In this document: in pieces, positions 1 through 6,949 of the stretch
Position numbering within the stretch: position 1 is the stretch's first letter
How the letters are laid out: each line of letters starts with the position of its first letter
Source of the DNA: JAFDVL01 sp043736395
Lineage (GTDB): Bacteria; Acidobacteriota; Blastocatellia; RBC074
Direction: 5' to 3'
DNA: 19,689 nt
Assembly (NCBI GenBank): GCA_043736395.1
Contig: JAYTCQ010000256.1
Coordinates: 1 to 19,689, forward strand
The notes under the pieces: generated by a model
Seen by the model: only the letters and a program-made list of their open reading frames with translations
What the model was told of the DNA's origin: nothing
The model's database searches: none
Position numbers and translations under genes: made by a program

Positions 1-542
1 CCTTTTTCAGGAAATCCAATGATGAATAAATCGTCGAGCAATTCAATTTTGTTGGATTCACCCAGCTCTAAAAACGTGAACGACGGAAGCGGCGCATCAG
101 GCTTGGCATTCGCGTCAGGAACAATTTTCAAGAGTGCCAAATCGCGTTCGGGATTCGTTAAGACTGAAGCTAATTTCAATAATCGCGGCGAAGCCGAAGC
201 GTCCGCCGAAGCATCAGGCGGAAGGCTCAAATAAATTTCATCATAAAGTTTTGTGGAGCGGTCACGCGCTACGACATGGAAATTTGTAATGACCAACCCA
301 TCTTTATGAACAATCACCGCAGAGCCACGCGGACGCGGCTTTGCGTCACTGTCAAAGCCATTGCGCACCATTACGAGTCCAATCGCGGGAACAACTTTTT
401 TCACCTGCTCACGCGCTTCCGCTGAGATTACGTTTTTGCGCGGAGTTTCAGGAAGTGCCGGATTTATTGGCGTTTGCGCTTGTATTCCGCTGATGAAAAT
501 TGTGAGGAACGCAACGAAAATTTTAGTCTGAGAGTGCAACAT
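1..542 (-). CDS. Trypsin-like (S1/HtrA-type) serine protease, 3' end beyond window
   Basis: Seen: an open frame from an ATG at 542 that runs off the left edge, giving about 180 residues. The first ~22 residues form a signal peptide (basic start, hydrophobic core, then AQA-like cleavage area). The text then reads like a chymotrypsin-fold protease: a 'GSAVIVHKDG' strand, the catalytic His in ITNFHVV (His89) and the catalytic Asp in ERDLALL (Asp134), followed by 'IIGFP'. The catalytic Ser (usually GNSGG) would lie outside the window, so activity cannot be judged. A short Ala/Ser/Asp-rich insert sits at about residues 110-118, between the His and Asp motifs. A weak AAAGG lies 7 bases before the ATG. 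It is the last visible gene of the minus-strand series and is separated from the DUF4384 gene upstream by a long hairpin. Inference: an exported periplasmic protease. Whether a PDZ domain follows is unknown. Confidence 0.85.
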   Translation of the reverse strand, partial: MLHSQTKIFVAFLTIFISGIQAQTPINPALPETPRKNVISAEAREQVKKVVPAIGLVMVRNGFDSDAKPRPRGSAVIVHKDGLVITNFHVVARDRSTKLYDEIYLSLPPDASADASASPRLLKLASVLTNPERDLALLKIVPDANAKPDAPLPSFTFLELGESNKIELLDDLFIIGFPEK

Positions 543-571
543 GAACAGACCTTTGTTGGTGGGGTTAGTTC

Positions 572-653
572 GTAGTCCCGTCTTTAGGCGAAAAGTCGTG
601 GTAACAAATCAATTCAAGTGTTGCCACGACTTTCCGCTTAAAAGCGGGACTAC
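572..653. repeat. 82-bp palindromic repeat (35-bp imperfect arms), REP/MITE-like
   Basis: The left arm (572-606) begins GTAGTCCCG and ends in AACA. The reverse complement of the right arm (619-653) matches it at 30 of 35 positions, and all five differences are transitions. The spacer is 12 bases (607-618). The right arm holds a smaller nested palindrome (CCGCTTAAAAGCGG). The element starts 9 bases after the stop of the DUF4384 gene and lies upstream of the protease start. It carries no coding capacity. It looks like a dispersed non-autonomous repeat. It could act as an mRNA 3'-end hairpin, but no clear U-tract follows it on the minus strand. Confidence 0.8.
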
Positions 654-662
654 AGACGATCA

Positions 663-1481
663 TCAAATATGCTTCAAGCGCAATTCAAAGACAGCAACAT
701 CGCCGGATTTCATTTTGCCTTGCTTGTCGTTAATCGCGACGACGGTGCCTTTTTCTTTGTCTTCAGGAGTCGCGGCAAAGCTCAATCCACGGCATCTCAT
801 CCCCGGATTCGCGTCAAAGCCCAGCCCACGACAGCGCGCGCCTGATTCCGCTTCAGGTTGCACGATTCCGACTGCTTCACCGGGTGCAGCTTTACCATTT
901 TTGCCTTTGTCTTTGGCCTTATCTTTGCTGGATTTATTATCAGTTTTCGGTTTACCGCTTAATTCGGCGGCGACACTTTCGGCAGTTTTTCCCAGCTCTC
1001 CGCCGCTGTTTACCAACGCAGTTTCATACTCTTCAATTTTCGAAGGAGACAAAATTACTTTGAAAATTTCAGTGCCTTTTTCGTTATCAAAAACGATGAC
1101 ATCTTTCCCTTGCGGCAACGTGTATTCCTCATCCGCATCAACGCGCGTATGCCAGAACACTTTTGTTTTGCCGCCCGGAGTCACGTTCACAAAATAAACA
1201 TAACCGCCGAAATTACTAATCAAACTGATCTTTAATTCGTCGCCACTTTTGAAGCTCGCTGCCGGATCAACGGCGTTGCCTTTGCGATCCAGCAATTTCA
1301 CGATGAGACCGTCGACGGATTTTTCCTTGTAGTTTTTGATAACCATCGCGCGTTCTCGGGCTTCCTGTTTTTTCGCAGCGCTGACTTTCTTTTGCGCCAT
1401 ACCAAAAATTGAAGTCAGCACCAAAACCAGGCTAACCGCCATCACTACGCGAGGCTTAAAATTATTAATGAGTGAAACCAT
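663..1481 (-). CDS. Exported DUF4384 protein
   Basis: I use the ATG at 1481 (272 residues) rather than ATGs further upstream at 1523 or 1505. An AAAGGAG lies 7 bases before it, the resulting N-terminus is a normal signal peptide (about residues 1-30), and the longer versions would overlap the upstream gene. Residues ~57-147 match the DUF4384 pattern: a hydrophobic strand, 'FKSGDELKISLISNFGGYVYFVNV', then 'VFWHTRVDADEEYTLPQG' and a final strand. This beta-rich domain is often found beside bacterial caspases and kinases, and its biochemical role is not established to my knowledge. A Lys/Asp-rich low-complexity linker follows (about 180-200), then two near-copies of an RCRGLxF motif (from residues 216 and 229) and a short beta-type tail. 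The two Cys residues could form a disulfide in the periplasm (inference). The stop of the preceding DUF4384 gene is one base away, so the pair is probably co-translated. Confidence 0.85.
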   Translation of the reverse strand: MVSLINNFKPRVVMAVSLVLVLTSIFGMAQKKVSAAKKQEARERAMVIKNYKEKSVDGLIVKLLDRKGNAVDPAASFKSGDELKISLISNFGGYVYFVNVTPGGKTKVFWHTRVDADEEYTLPQGKDVIVFDNEKGTEIFKVILSPSKIEEYETALVNSGGELGKTAESVAAELSGKPKTDNKSSKDKAKDKGKNGKAAPGEAVGIVQPEAESGARCRGLGFDANPGMRCRGLSFAATPEDKEKGTVVAINDKQGKMKSGDVAVFELRLKHI

Positions 1482-1482
1482 T

Positions 1483-2256
1483 TTATTGCTCCTTTGGTTT
1501 TTCATATTTGATTTTCGTGTCAATTATGAGGTCTTCGTTCTCGTTCGGATTATTATTCCAGAATTGCACAACTTCAGTGCCTTTGATGTCTTTGCGACGA
1601 TAGTCCTGTTTGATGTCGCCCCGAATTTTTTTCAAATCTTCACGCGAAATCGGCACGACTCCCTTATCCGGATCAATCTCGCTTGGCAAGCCTTTGATTT
1701 CATCGCGACTGAAAATCAGCGTCAGCGCAGAACCGGAATCAGTAATATCGAAATAACAATTTCCAAACTTATCTGTATTCTTCGCCGGACAATTTGATGG
1801 AATCACAATCGGCTGATTTTTCTTCACGTCGTTCTTCCCGTGATTGAAGGACGGAAATGGAAAGACCATTGAAAGATCGTCTTCCTGAATGATGTAGAGA
1901 TACCCGTTTTGATTGGTCTCGACGACGAGTTGCGCTTTGTCGTTAAGTTTAAAAACGTGATCGGGATGAAGGTCTTTGGGTTTGCCGTCCGCTCCCAACG
2001 TTCGCAGATACCAACGCAACGAAAGCAACGGAGCCTGCACAATTACAGGTCGCGGCTTATGTTTGGGAGGCGGCGGAAAATATTTTTTATGATACGGCTT
2101 TTTGGCCTGCGTAACTTTTTGCACTTTGGTCGCAGTTTGTTTGCCAACCCACACAAGTGAAGGATCATCGCTTTGCGCGAAGGCTTTATGCTGAGTCGCG
2201 CCTAAGCAAAACAGTACGGCAGACACTATTAATAAGTAATATTTTATTTTCTGCAT
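1483..2256 (-). CDS. Exported DUF4384 protein, proline/histidine-rich N-terminal linker
   Basis: This is a 257-residue protein with a signal peptide at ~1-27 (hydrophobic core, AFAQ end). A basic Pro/His/Lys-rich stretch around residues 53-70 (including PPPPKHKPRP) precedes a DUF4384-type domain at ~78-190. The cues are 'LRWYLRTLGADG', 'FKLNDKAQLVVETNQNGYLYIIQED', 'MVFPFPSFNHGKNDVKKNQ' and a last strand 'LTLIFSRDEI'. The C-terminal ~60 residues are charged and partly repeat-free. It is a distant paralogue of the next gene in the series, sharing the fold but little sequence. It lies 25 bases downstream of the kinase gene. That gap is almost filled by a palindromic repeat, and I see no Shine-Dalgarno sequence before the ATG. 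Translation may therefore depend on coupling to the kinase or be leaderless-like. Function unknown. Confidence 0.85.
   Translation of the reverse strand: MQKIKYYLLIVSAVLFCLGATQHKAFAQSDDPSLVWVGKQTATKVQKVTQAKKPYHKKYFPPPPKHKPRPVIVQAPLLSLRWYLRTLGADGKPKDLHPDHVFKLNDKAQLVVETNQNGYLYIIQEDDLSMVFPFPSFNHGKNDVKKNQPIVIPSNCPAKNTDKFGNCYFDITDSGSALTLIFSRDEIKGLPSEIDPDKGVVPISREDLKKIRGDIKQDYRRKDIKGTEVVQFWNNNPNENEDLIIDTKIKYEKPKEQ
1489..1495 (-). promoter_or_regulatory. Ribosome binding site that sets the start at 1481
   Basis: On the minus strand this reads AAAGGAG, followed by 7 bases and ATG. It lies inside the last codons (Lys-Glu) of the upstream DUF4384 gene, and the intervening bases contain that gene's TAA. 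This favours the 272-residue start over the longer alternatives and indicates translational coupling. Confidence 0.75.
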
Positions 2257-2263
2257 AGTCTAT

Positions 2264-2290
2264 GTACGATAGGCGTTTTGCCTATCGTAC
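2264..2290. repeat. Perfect 11-bp palindrome, short copy of the GTACGATAGGC repeat
   Basis: Arms GTACGATAGGC (2264-2274) and its exact reverse complement (2280-2290) are separated by GTTTT. The same arm sequence forms the outer ends of the larger element at 6852-6945, so this looks like an internally deleted copy. The right arm encodes the end of the kinase gene, namely the last Val-Arg and the TAG stop. The element fills the junction between the kinase and the DUF4384 gene. Confidence 0.85.
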
Positions 2291-4435
2291 CTTTATCTTT
2301 GGATTATCGGCGCGTACCACACATCTGAATCCAACTAAAAAGCTCTTGCTGGAAACAACCTGTTCGCTGAAATTCGGCAAGCTGTAAAAGCGGCGCGTCG
2401 TGCGTACGTCTTCCGCTGTCGGGCTGCCGAAGCTGCCGCCGCGAATCACTTTTTGTCCGGCGGGATACGCGTTCGCATCATCACTGCTGCCTGGATAACG
2501 TTTATAATCTTCGTTCACCCATTCGCCAACATTTCCGGCCAAATCCAGCACGCCGTACGCGCTGCCGCCACCGGAATTTTGTCCGACCGGAGTCGTATGC
2601 TGCGATCCGAAATTCGCTTTTTTATCGGCTGAGTTTCCCCACGGAAATTTGCGTTTGAATTGCGGGTCAGGACTGGTAGCTTTCGGGTCCCACGACGCCG
2701 CTTTTTCCCATTCGGCTTCGGTGGGCAGTTGCTTGCCCGCCCACGCCGCGTACGCCTGAGCATCGTCGAACGTCACACCAACGACTGGAGAATTCGGAAA
2801 TTTCGTAAAGTAATTAGCATCCCAAACCGGATTTGGCGGCGTCGCATGATTCGTTGCTTTACAAAACTCATCGAATTCTTTGTTCGTGACTTCGAGTTTA
2901 TCAATGTAGTAATCGTAACTCAGATCAACTTTATTCACCGGAGCTTCGTTAGGTTTGCCGTCCGTCGCGCCCATTAAAAAAGCGCCTGCCTTGATCAGTC
3001 GCATTTTGCCTTTGTAATCAATTTCTTCGGGCAAATTCGCAGGTGAAGCAACCGCCGGAGCCGCGCCGCATTTTCCGGCAATCAACGTTACTTCATCACC
3101 CTTGTCAGCAGTGACTTTGCCTTCGATTTTTTTACCTTCGCGGGACAAATCCAATTCGCTGCTGCCGCATTTCACGCTGATAGCGTATAGCTCGCCGGGC
3201 TTCAATCCGGCAATACTAATTTCGCTCTGCGGCGAACCATCGCTGGCTTCGCTCGAGTGCGGGATGCCGCGTCGAATGTCGTCCACATACACTTCCGCAT
3301 TCGGAGCTACGCCCTTAATCGTGACCTTGAAGCCAGGCGTCTTCTGCATCGCAAACAAGGCCGCAGCGAGCAATAGAAACAGGGCTGCGCCGCCTGCGCC
3401 CGCCACTGCCCAAATTGGAATTTTGTTTTTACGCGCCAGTGGAGCTGGAGCCTTCGGAGGCGTTTGAATCGAAGCTTGTCGAGGCTGCAAAGTTTGTATC
3501 GGAACAATCTGTTGCGGTTGACGAAGTTGCGATAAAGGTACGGTCGCGTCATCAGCGGACGGACGGTTTGGATTGTTGTTCATAGCAGAATCACCTTTAA
3601 TAATAGCGGCTAAATCACGGCGAGCAGCATTCGCAGATTCATAGCGTGCGCTCGCATCTTTCGACATCATTCGCTCAATCAAATTGGCGAAAGCAGTTGG
3701 AATTTTTTCATCCAAAAAATTTAGATTGGTCGCCGGCTTGGACAAATCCGTATGCCACGAAAGCCAGCTTTGCGCCGGAGAATTTGACGTATAAATTTCG
3801 GGCAGTGCCTGACGAAAACGCGCTTCGCCGAGCAACATTTCGTACGCCAGAATTCCCGCGGCATAAATGTCAGCTTGCGCGGGTTGCGCATTGCGTCCGA
3901 GCGCAGGATCAATCAATTCCGGAGCCACACATTTGGCCGTCCCCATCGCATCTTCGCGCGGCGCGCTTTTTGTGGATTCCGCAATTCCGAAATCGCTGAT
4001 GTATGCGGTGCCGTCTTTGCCGAGCAAAATATTGCTGGCTTTTAAATCACGATGAATAATGCCGCGTGCGTGGATGGCTTCTAGTCCTGAAAGAATTTGA
4101 TGCAATAAAGACGCGGCTCGTGTGCTGTCTACGCCGCCTTGCTGCACTACATCACTCAGCATTCCGCCTTCGATGTAATCCATCACAAGATATAATTTTC
4201 CGTCCTGCACCAACGCATCCCGAACCATCACGATGTTCGGATGCGAAGGCAGTTGCGCCAGCAATTCAGCTTCGCGGGCGAAACGTTCCTGAATGTCAGG
4301 ATCGTGCGCGAGGTCAGCAAGAATTTCCTTAATCGCCACGTATTTTTTCAGGTGGGGATGGAAAGCCTTATAGACCGATCCCATCGCGCCGCGACCAATT
4401 ACTTCCAGGATTTCGTATTTGTCTATTCGTTGCAT
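2282..4435 (-). CDS. Membrane Ser/Thr protein kinase with PEGA-like and SUMF1 (FGE-sulfatase-type) outer domains
   Basis: This is a 717-residue protein. A Hanks-type kinase domain occupies ~7-278: glycine loop GRGAMGSVY (14-22), Lys36 in VAIKE, helix-C Glu55, HRDLKASN (128-135) and DFG (148-150), so all catalytic residues are present. The activation segment ends GTAKCVAPE (165-173) where GTPxYMAPE is usual. A Pro/Gln-rich linker leads to one transmembrane helix (~339-364), then a PEGA-like beta domain (~368-455). A SUMF1/formylglycine-enzyme-like domain follows (~478-712), with LPTEAEWE, WGN, 'DLAGNVGEWV', 'VIRGGSF' and GFRCV. I see only the terminal GFRC cysteine and no obvious second active-site Cys. 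This domain is therefore more likely a binding module than an active formylglycine-generating enzyme (inference). Expected topology is kinase inside and SUMF1 outside. The start overlaps the caspase stop by one base (TAATG). The last codons and stop lie within a palindromic repeat. Confidence 0.93.
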   Translation of the reverse strand: MQRIDKYEILEVIGRGAMGSVYKAFHPHLKKYVAIKEILADLAHDPDIQERFAREAELLAQLPSHPNIVMVRDALVQDGKLYLVMDYIEGGMLSDVVQQGGVDSTRAASLLHQILSGLEAIHARGIIHRDLKASNILLGKDGTAYISDFGIAESTKSAPREDAMGTAKCVAPELIDPALGRNAQPAQADIYAAGILAYEMLLGEARFRQALPEIYTSNSPAQSWLSWHTDLSKPATNLNFLDEKIPTAFANLIERMMSKDASARYESANAARRDLAAIIKGDSAMNNNPNRPSADDATVPLSQLRQPQQIVPIQTLQPRQASIQTPPKAPAPLARKNKIPIWAVAGAGGAALFLLLAAALFAMQKTPGFKVTIKGVAPNAEVYVDDIRRGIPHSSEASDGSPQSEISIAGLKPGELYAISVKCGSSELDLSREGKKIEGKVTADKGDEVTLIAGKCGAAPAVASPANLPEEIDYKGKMRLIKAGAFLMGATDGKPNEAPVNKVDLSYDYYIDKLEVTNKEFDEFCKATNHATPPNPVWDANYFTKFPNSPVVGVTFDDAQAYAAWAGKQLPTEAEWEKAASWDPKATSPDPQFKRKFPWGNSADKKANFGSQHTTPVGQNSGGGSAYGVLDLAGNVGEWVNEDYKRYPGSSDDANAYPAGQKVIRGGSFGSPTAEDVRTTRRFYSLPNFSEQVVSSKSFLVGFRCVVRADNPKIKVR

Positions 4436-6840
4436 TATTTCTTTTTGCGATTCGCTTTCATTTTGTCTTCGGATTCGCGAAGCATGTCTTTGTAACGCGC
4501 CAGATCGTCCGGCTCCAATCGCGAACTGATCAGCTTCAAACCATTGTTCAAATAATCGTACGCTTTGCCATACTCCTGATCGGTTGAATGCGACAAATAT
4601 AAATTTAACATCAAATCAAATTTTATATCTGTCAGCTCCGCATTGGGCATTGATTCAGCAATTTTCAACGCGTCCATCGCTTCTTTCTTCGCGCTCTTTG
4701 AATCACCTTTTAAAAACAGATAATCGGCGTTCGTTGCCTGCACGAGCAATGTCCGGAATTTATCGTTCGTTTTCCGCGACAGTTGCAACGCGGTTTGAAT
4801 GCGCGGCCCGGCTAAATTTAAATAATTGTCGTGCTGCGCATCAGTCATCGAACCATCGTCAAAGCCCACAATGCGCGTGTAGGCCTTGCCTAAAATGTAG
4901 TTCACTTCAGCGAGCGCGGCTTCATCGGCGTAGCGTCCGCCACCAAATAAAAGATAACTAATCGAAAAGAATTGCGCCGTCTTTTTATAAGTCGTGCCGC
5001 TCGTCAAACTGCGCATTTTGCTCGCGATTTCTTCAAATAAATCGTAGGCTTTTTTCGCGTGCGTCACAGCTTCAGTCAGAGCATCAGCATTTTTCAAGAC
5101 TCCGCCCTCCAGCATTTTTGCCTGCGGACTTTTGTACATCAAGACGTTCGCTAAAATCATGTGCGCCGGAGGAAATTTAGGATTGATGGCAATGGCTTTG
5201 CGCAGTGCGCGTTCTGCCGCCATGCGATCTCCTCTGGCAAATAAAACATCGCCGAGCACGACCCACGCGAAATCATATTTTGGATAACGTTTCGTGATGG
5301 CCGTCAAATCACTGACGATTTTTGTAATTTCTCCGCCGTCATTAAATTGCGCTTCGGCGAGCAATGTTTTGGTTTGATAGTCAGTCGGTCGCAGTTGCAC
5401 TGCTGCCTGAAAACTCGCGATGGCATCTTTTTTCAAACCCAGGGATTGCTGCGCGCGTCCGCGATAAACTAATGCCTGATGATAACCGCCGCCATTCGCG
5501 CTGATCGCTTTATTAAAAAGCTCAATCGCGGCTGGCAATTTTTGTTTATTAAATTGCTCGACGCCCTGCTGAAAGATTTGCTCGGCTTCTTTTTTGGGAG
5601 GAACTTCATCATCAAGATTGATAACTTTTTGTTGCGGCGCATCAGAAATTGAAACGGAATCCGATGACGAAAATGCAGCATTCACTTCATACGAAGTCGT
5701 TTTATTCGCGGCGATTTCTGCCTGTTGTGTTTGCTTCGCAGTACCTTTACTGAGCGTTAATTTAATTATTCCGGCGGGTACGCGAATCGTCCGCTGACCG
5801 CCACTGCTTAACGCTCCGATTGATTTATCGTCAATGGAAACAGTCACTCCGTCAACTTCGGGATTCACGATGCGCAAGGTTCCGCACGGATTCGCGCCGC
5901 CGCATTTTCCGAGTTCGGGATAGGTCACAACTGAAATCGGAATTGAACTTGCCGCCATCGAAGAAATACTCGACACGGGATGCTGTTTGTTGTCCGTGAA
6001 TTTTGGGACTTCAGTTCCGATGTAAACGCGCATTTCATCAAACGTCACAATGCCATCAGAATTCACATCGGCATTGCCGCGTACGGCTTCGAGGAGGCAA
6101 TGCGTGAAGACTCCGTGACCAAGTTCATCGCGTTCGTACGAAGATTCCGTCGCGCTCGCTGCTGAAAGATAACCGACGCCACGCTGGATCTTTTTCATCT
6201 CATCAATCAAGGCTGAATTCGCCTGCTGCGTCACAAATAATCCGCGCTGTCCTTTATCCAAAAGGACACCTTCGCTGTGGCAGGTGTCAGAAATTACGAG
6301 GCCTTTTTGTGCGGGAATTTTGCTGACGATCTGTTTGAAATATTCCATCTTCAAACCAGATTGGCTGAGCGTGCGCGGATCGGAATCGTGCAAAATAAAA
6401 TACGGCGTTTGATCGCCGCCCGGAGGGACTACGCCGTGCGCCGCGATGTAAATCACAAAGTAATCATTAGGCTTTGATGCGAGTAAGCCATTGAGCGCCT
6501 TCTCGACTTCAACTTTCGTGGCCTGTTCATCAAGCAACAATTTCACGTTGGATTCAGGAAAGCTACCTCCCTCCGGACTGCGCAAAAATTTGGCAATTTC
6601 CGAAGCGTCATCCGTCGCATTTTTCAGATTTGGAATCTGATTCCCGTCAATATTCTTATCACCTAATTTATATTTTGAAACGCCAATCAAAACAGCGTAA
6701 AGATTGACATCGGACTTCTTCGCAACGTCTTCTTTGCTGACACCGACGCGCATTCCACGGTCACGAATTTGCGCAAACGCTGTAGTGAAAATTGCAGTGG
6801 TGAGTATGCTCAACACAATAAATCGAAAAATGTTACGCAT
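4435..6840 (-). CDS. Exported caspase-family (C14) peptidase with EF-hand loop and TPR tail
   Basis: This is an 801-residue protein. Residues 1-24 are a signal peptide ending AFAQ. Residues ~45-290 are a caspase/metacaspase-like p20 domain: 'LYAVLIGVSKY', the catalytic His in YIAAHG (His135) and the catalytic Cys in SDTCHSEG (Cys187). Within its C-terminal part, residues 258-269 (DVNSDGIVTFDE) fit a 12-residue EF-hand loop with ligands at positions 1, 3, 5, 9 and 12, so calcium binding is plausible. A PEGA-like beta domain follows (~310-380). From ~420 to 800 there are helical TPR repeats, including an 'AIELFNKAI...ALVYRGRAQQSLG' unit and an 'ALRKAIAINPKFPPAHMILAN' unit, ending in a Lys-rich tail. 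No Shine-Dalgarno sequence is obvious. It is translationally coupled to the kinase downstream. Inference: a protease acting outside the cytoplasm, perhaps signalling with the kinase. Its substrates are unknown. Confidence 0.92.
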   Translation of the reverse strand: MRNIFRFIVLSILTTAIFTTAFAQIRDRGMRVGVSKEDVAKKSDVNLYAVLIGVSKYKLGDKNIDGNQIPNLKNATDDASEIAKFLRSPEGGSFPESNVKLLLDEQATKVEVEKALNGLLASKPNDYFVIYIAAHGVVPPGGDQTPYFILHDSDPRTLSQSGLKMEYFKQIVSKIPAQKGLVISDTCHSEGVLLDKGQRGLFVTQQANSALIDEMKKIQRGVGYLSAASATESSYERDELGHGVFTHCLLEAVRGNADVNSDGIVTFDEMRVYIGTEVPKFTDNKQHPVSSISSMAASSIPISVVTYPELGKCGGANPCGTLRIVNPEVDGVTVSIDDKSIGALSSGGQRTIRVPAGIIKLTLSKGTAKQTQQAEIAANKTTSYEVNAAFSSSDSVSISDAPQQKVINLDDEVPPKKEAEQIFQQGVEQFNKQKLPAAIELFNKAISANGGGYHQALVYRGRAQQSLGLKKDAIASFQAAVQLRPTDYQTKTLLAEAQFNDGGEITKIVSDLTAITKRYPKYDFAWVVLGDVLFARGDRMAAERALRKAIAINPKFPPAHMILANVLMYKSPQAKMLEGGVLKNADALTEAVTHAKKAYDLFEEIASKMRSLTSGTTYKKTAQFFSISYLLFGGGRYADEAALAEVNYILGKAYTRIVGFDDGSMTDAQHDNYLNLAGPRIQTALQLSRKTNDKFRTLLVQATNADYLFLKGDSKSAKKEAMDALKIAESMPNAELTDIKFDLMLNLYLSHSTDQEYGKAYDYLNNGLKLISSRLEPDDLARYKDMLRESEDKMKANRKKK

Positions 6841-6851
6841 ATATTTTCAGA

Positions 6852-6945
6852 GGTACGATAGGCGTCCCCGCCTGTCGCCCGTGGTCGGGTGTTTCTCAAA
6901 GAATAACAAATGTACGCATCGACAAGCGGGGACGCCTATCGTACC
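6852..6945. repeat. 94-bp element with 26-bp inverted ends (MITE/REP-like)
   Basis: The left arm (6852-6877) begins GGTACGATAGGCGTCCCCGC. The reverse complement of the right arm (6920-6945) matches it at 25 of 26 positions. The 42-base middle contains a small CCCG-TGGT-CGGG hairpin (6878-6889) and no reading frame of note. It sits between the stop of the FecR-like gene, 4 bases away, and the start of the caspase gene. The outer 11 bases match the palindrome at 2264-2290. It resembles a dispersed non-autonomous palindromic repeat. I see no clear target-site duplication. Confidence 0.85.
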
Positions 6946-6949
6946 CTTC

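Noticed and set aside
541..1197. 218-codon plus-strand frame
   Set aside because: It is antisense to the DUF4384 gene and runs through the palindromic repeat. There is no Shine-Dalgarno sequence, and the protein looks like a reverse-frame translation.
1482..1523. Longer N-terminus (ATG at 1523 or 1505) for the DUF4384 protein
   Set aside because: It would overlap the upstream gene, lacks a ribosome site, and puts a charged extension before the signal peptide. The ATG at 1481 has AAAGGAG at proper spacing.
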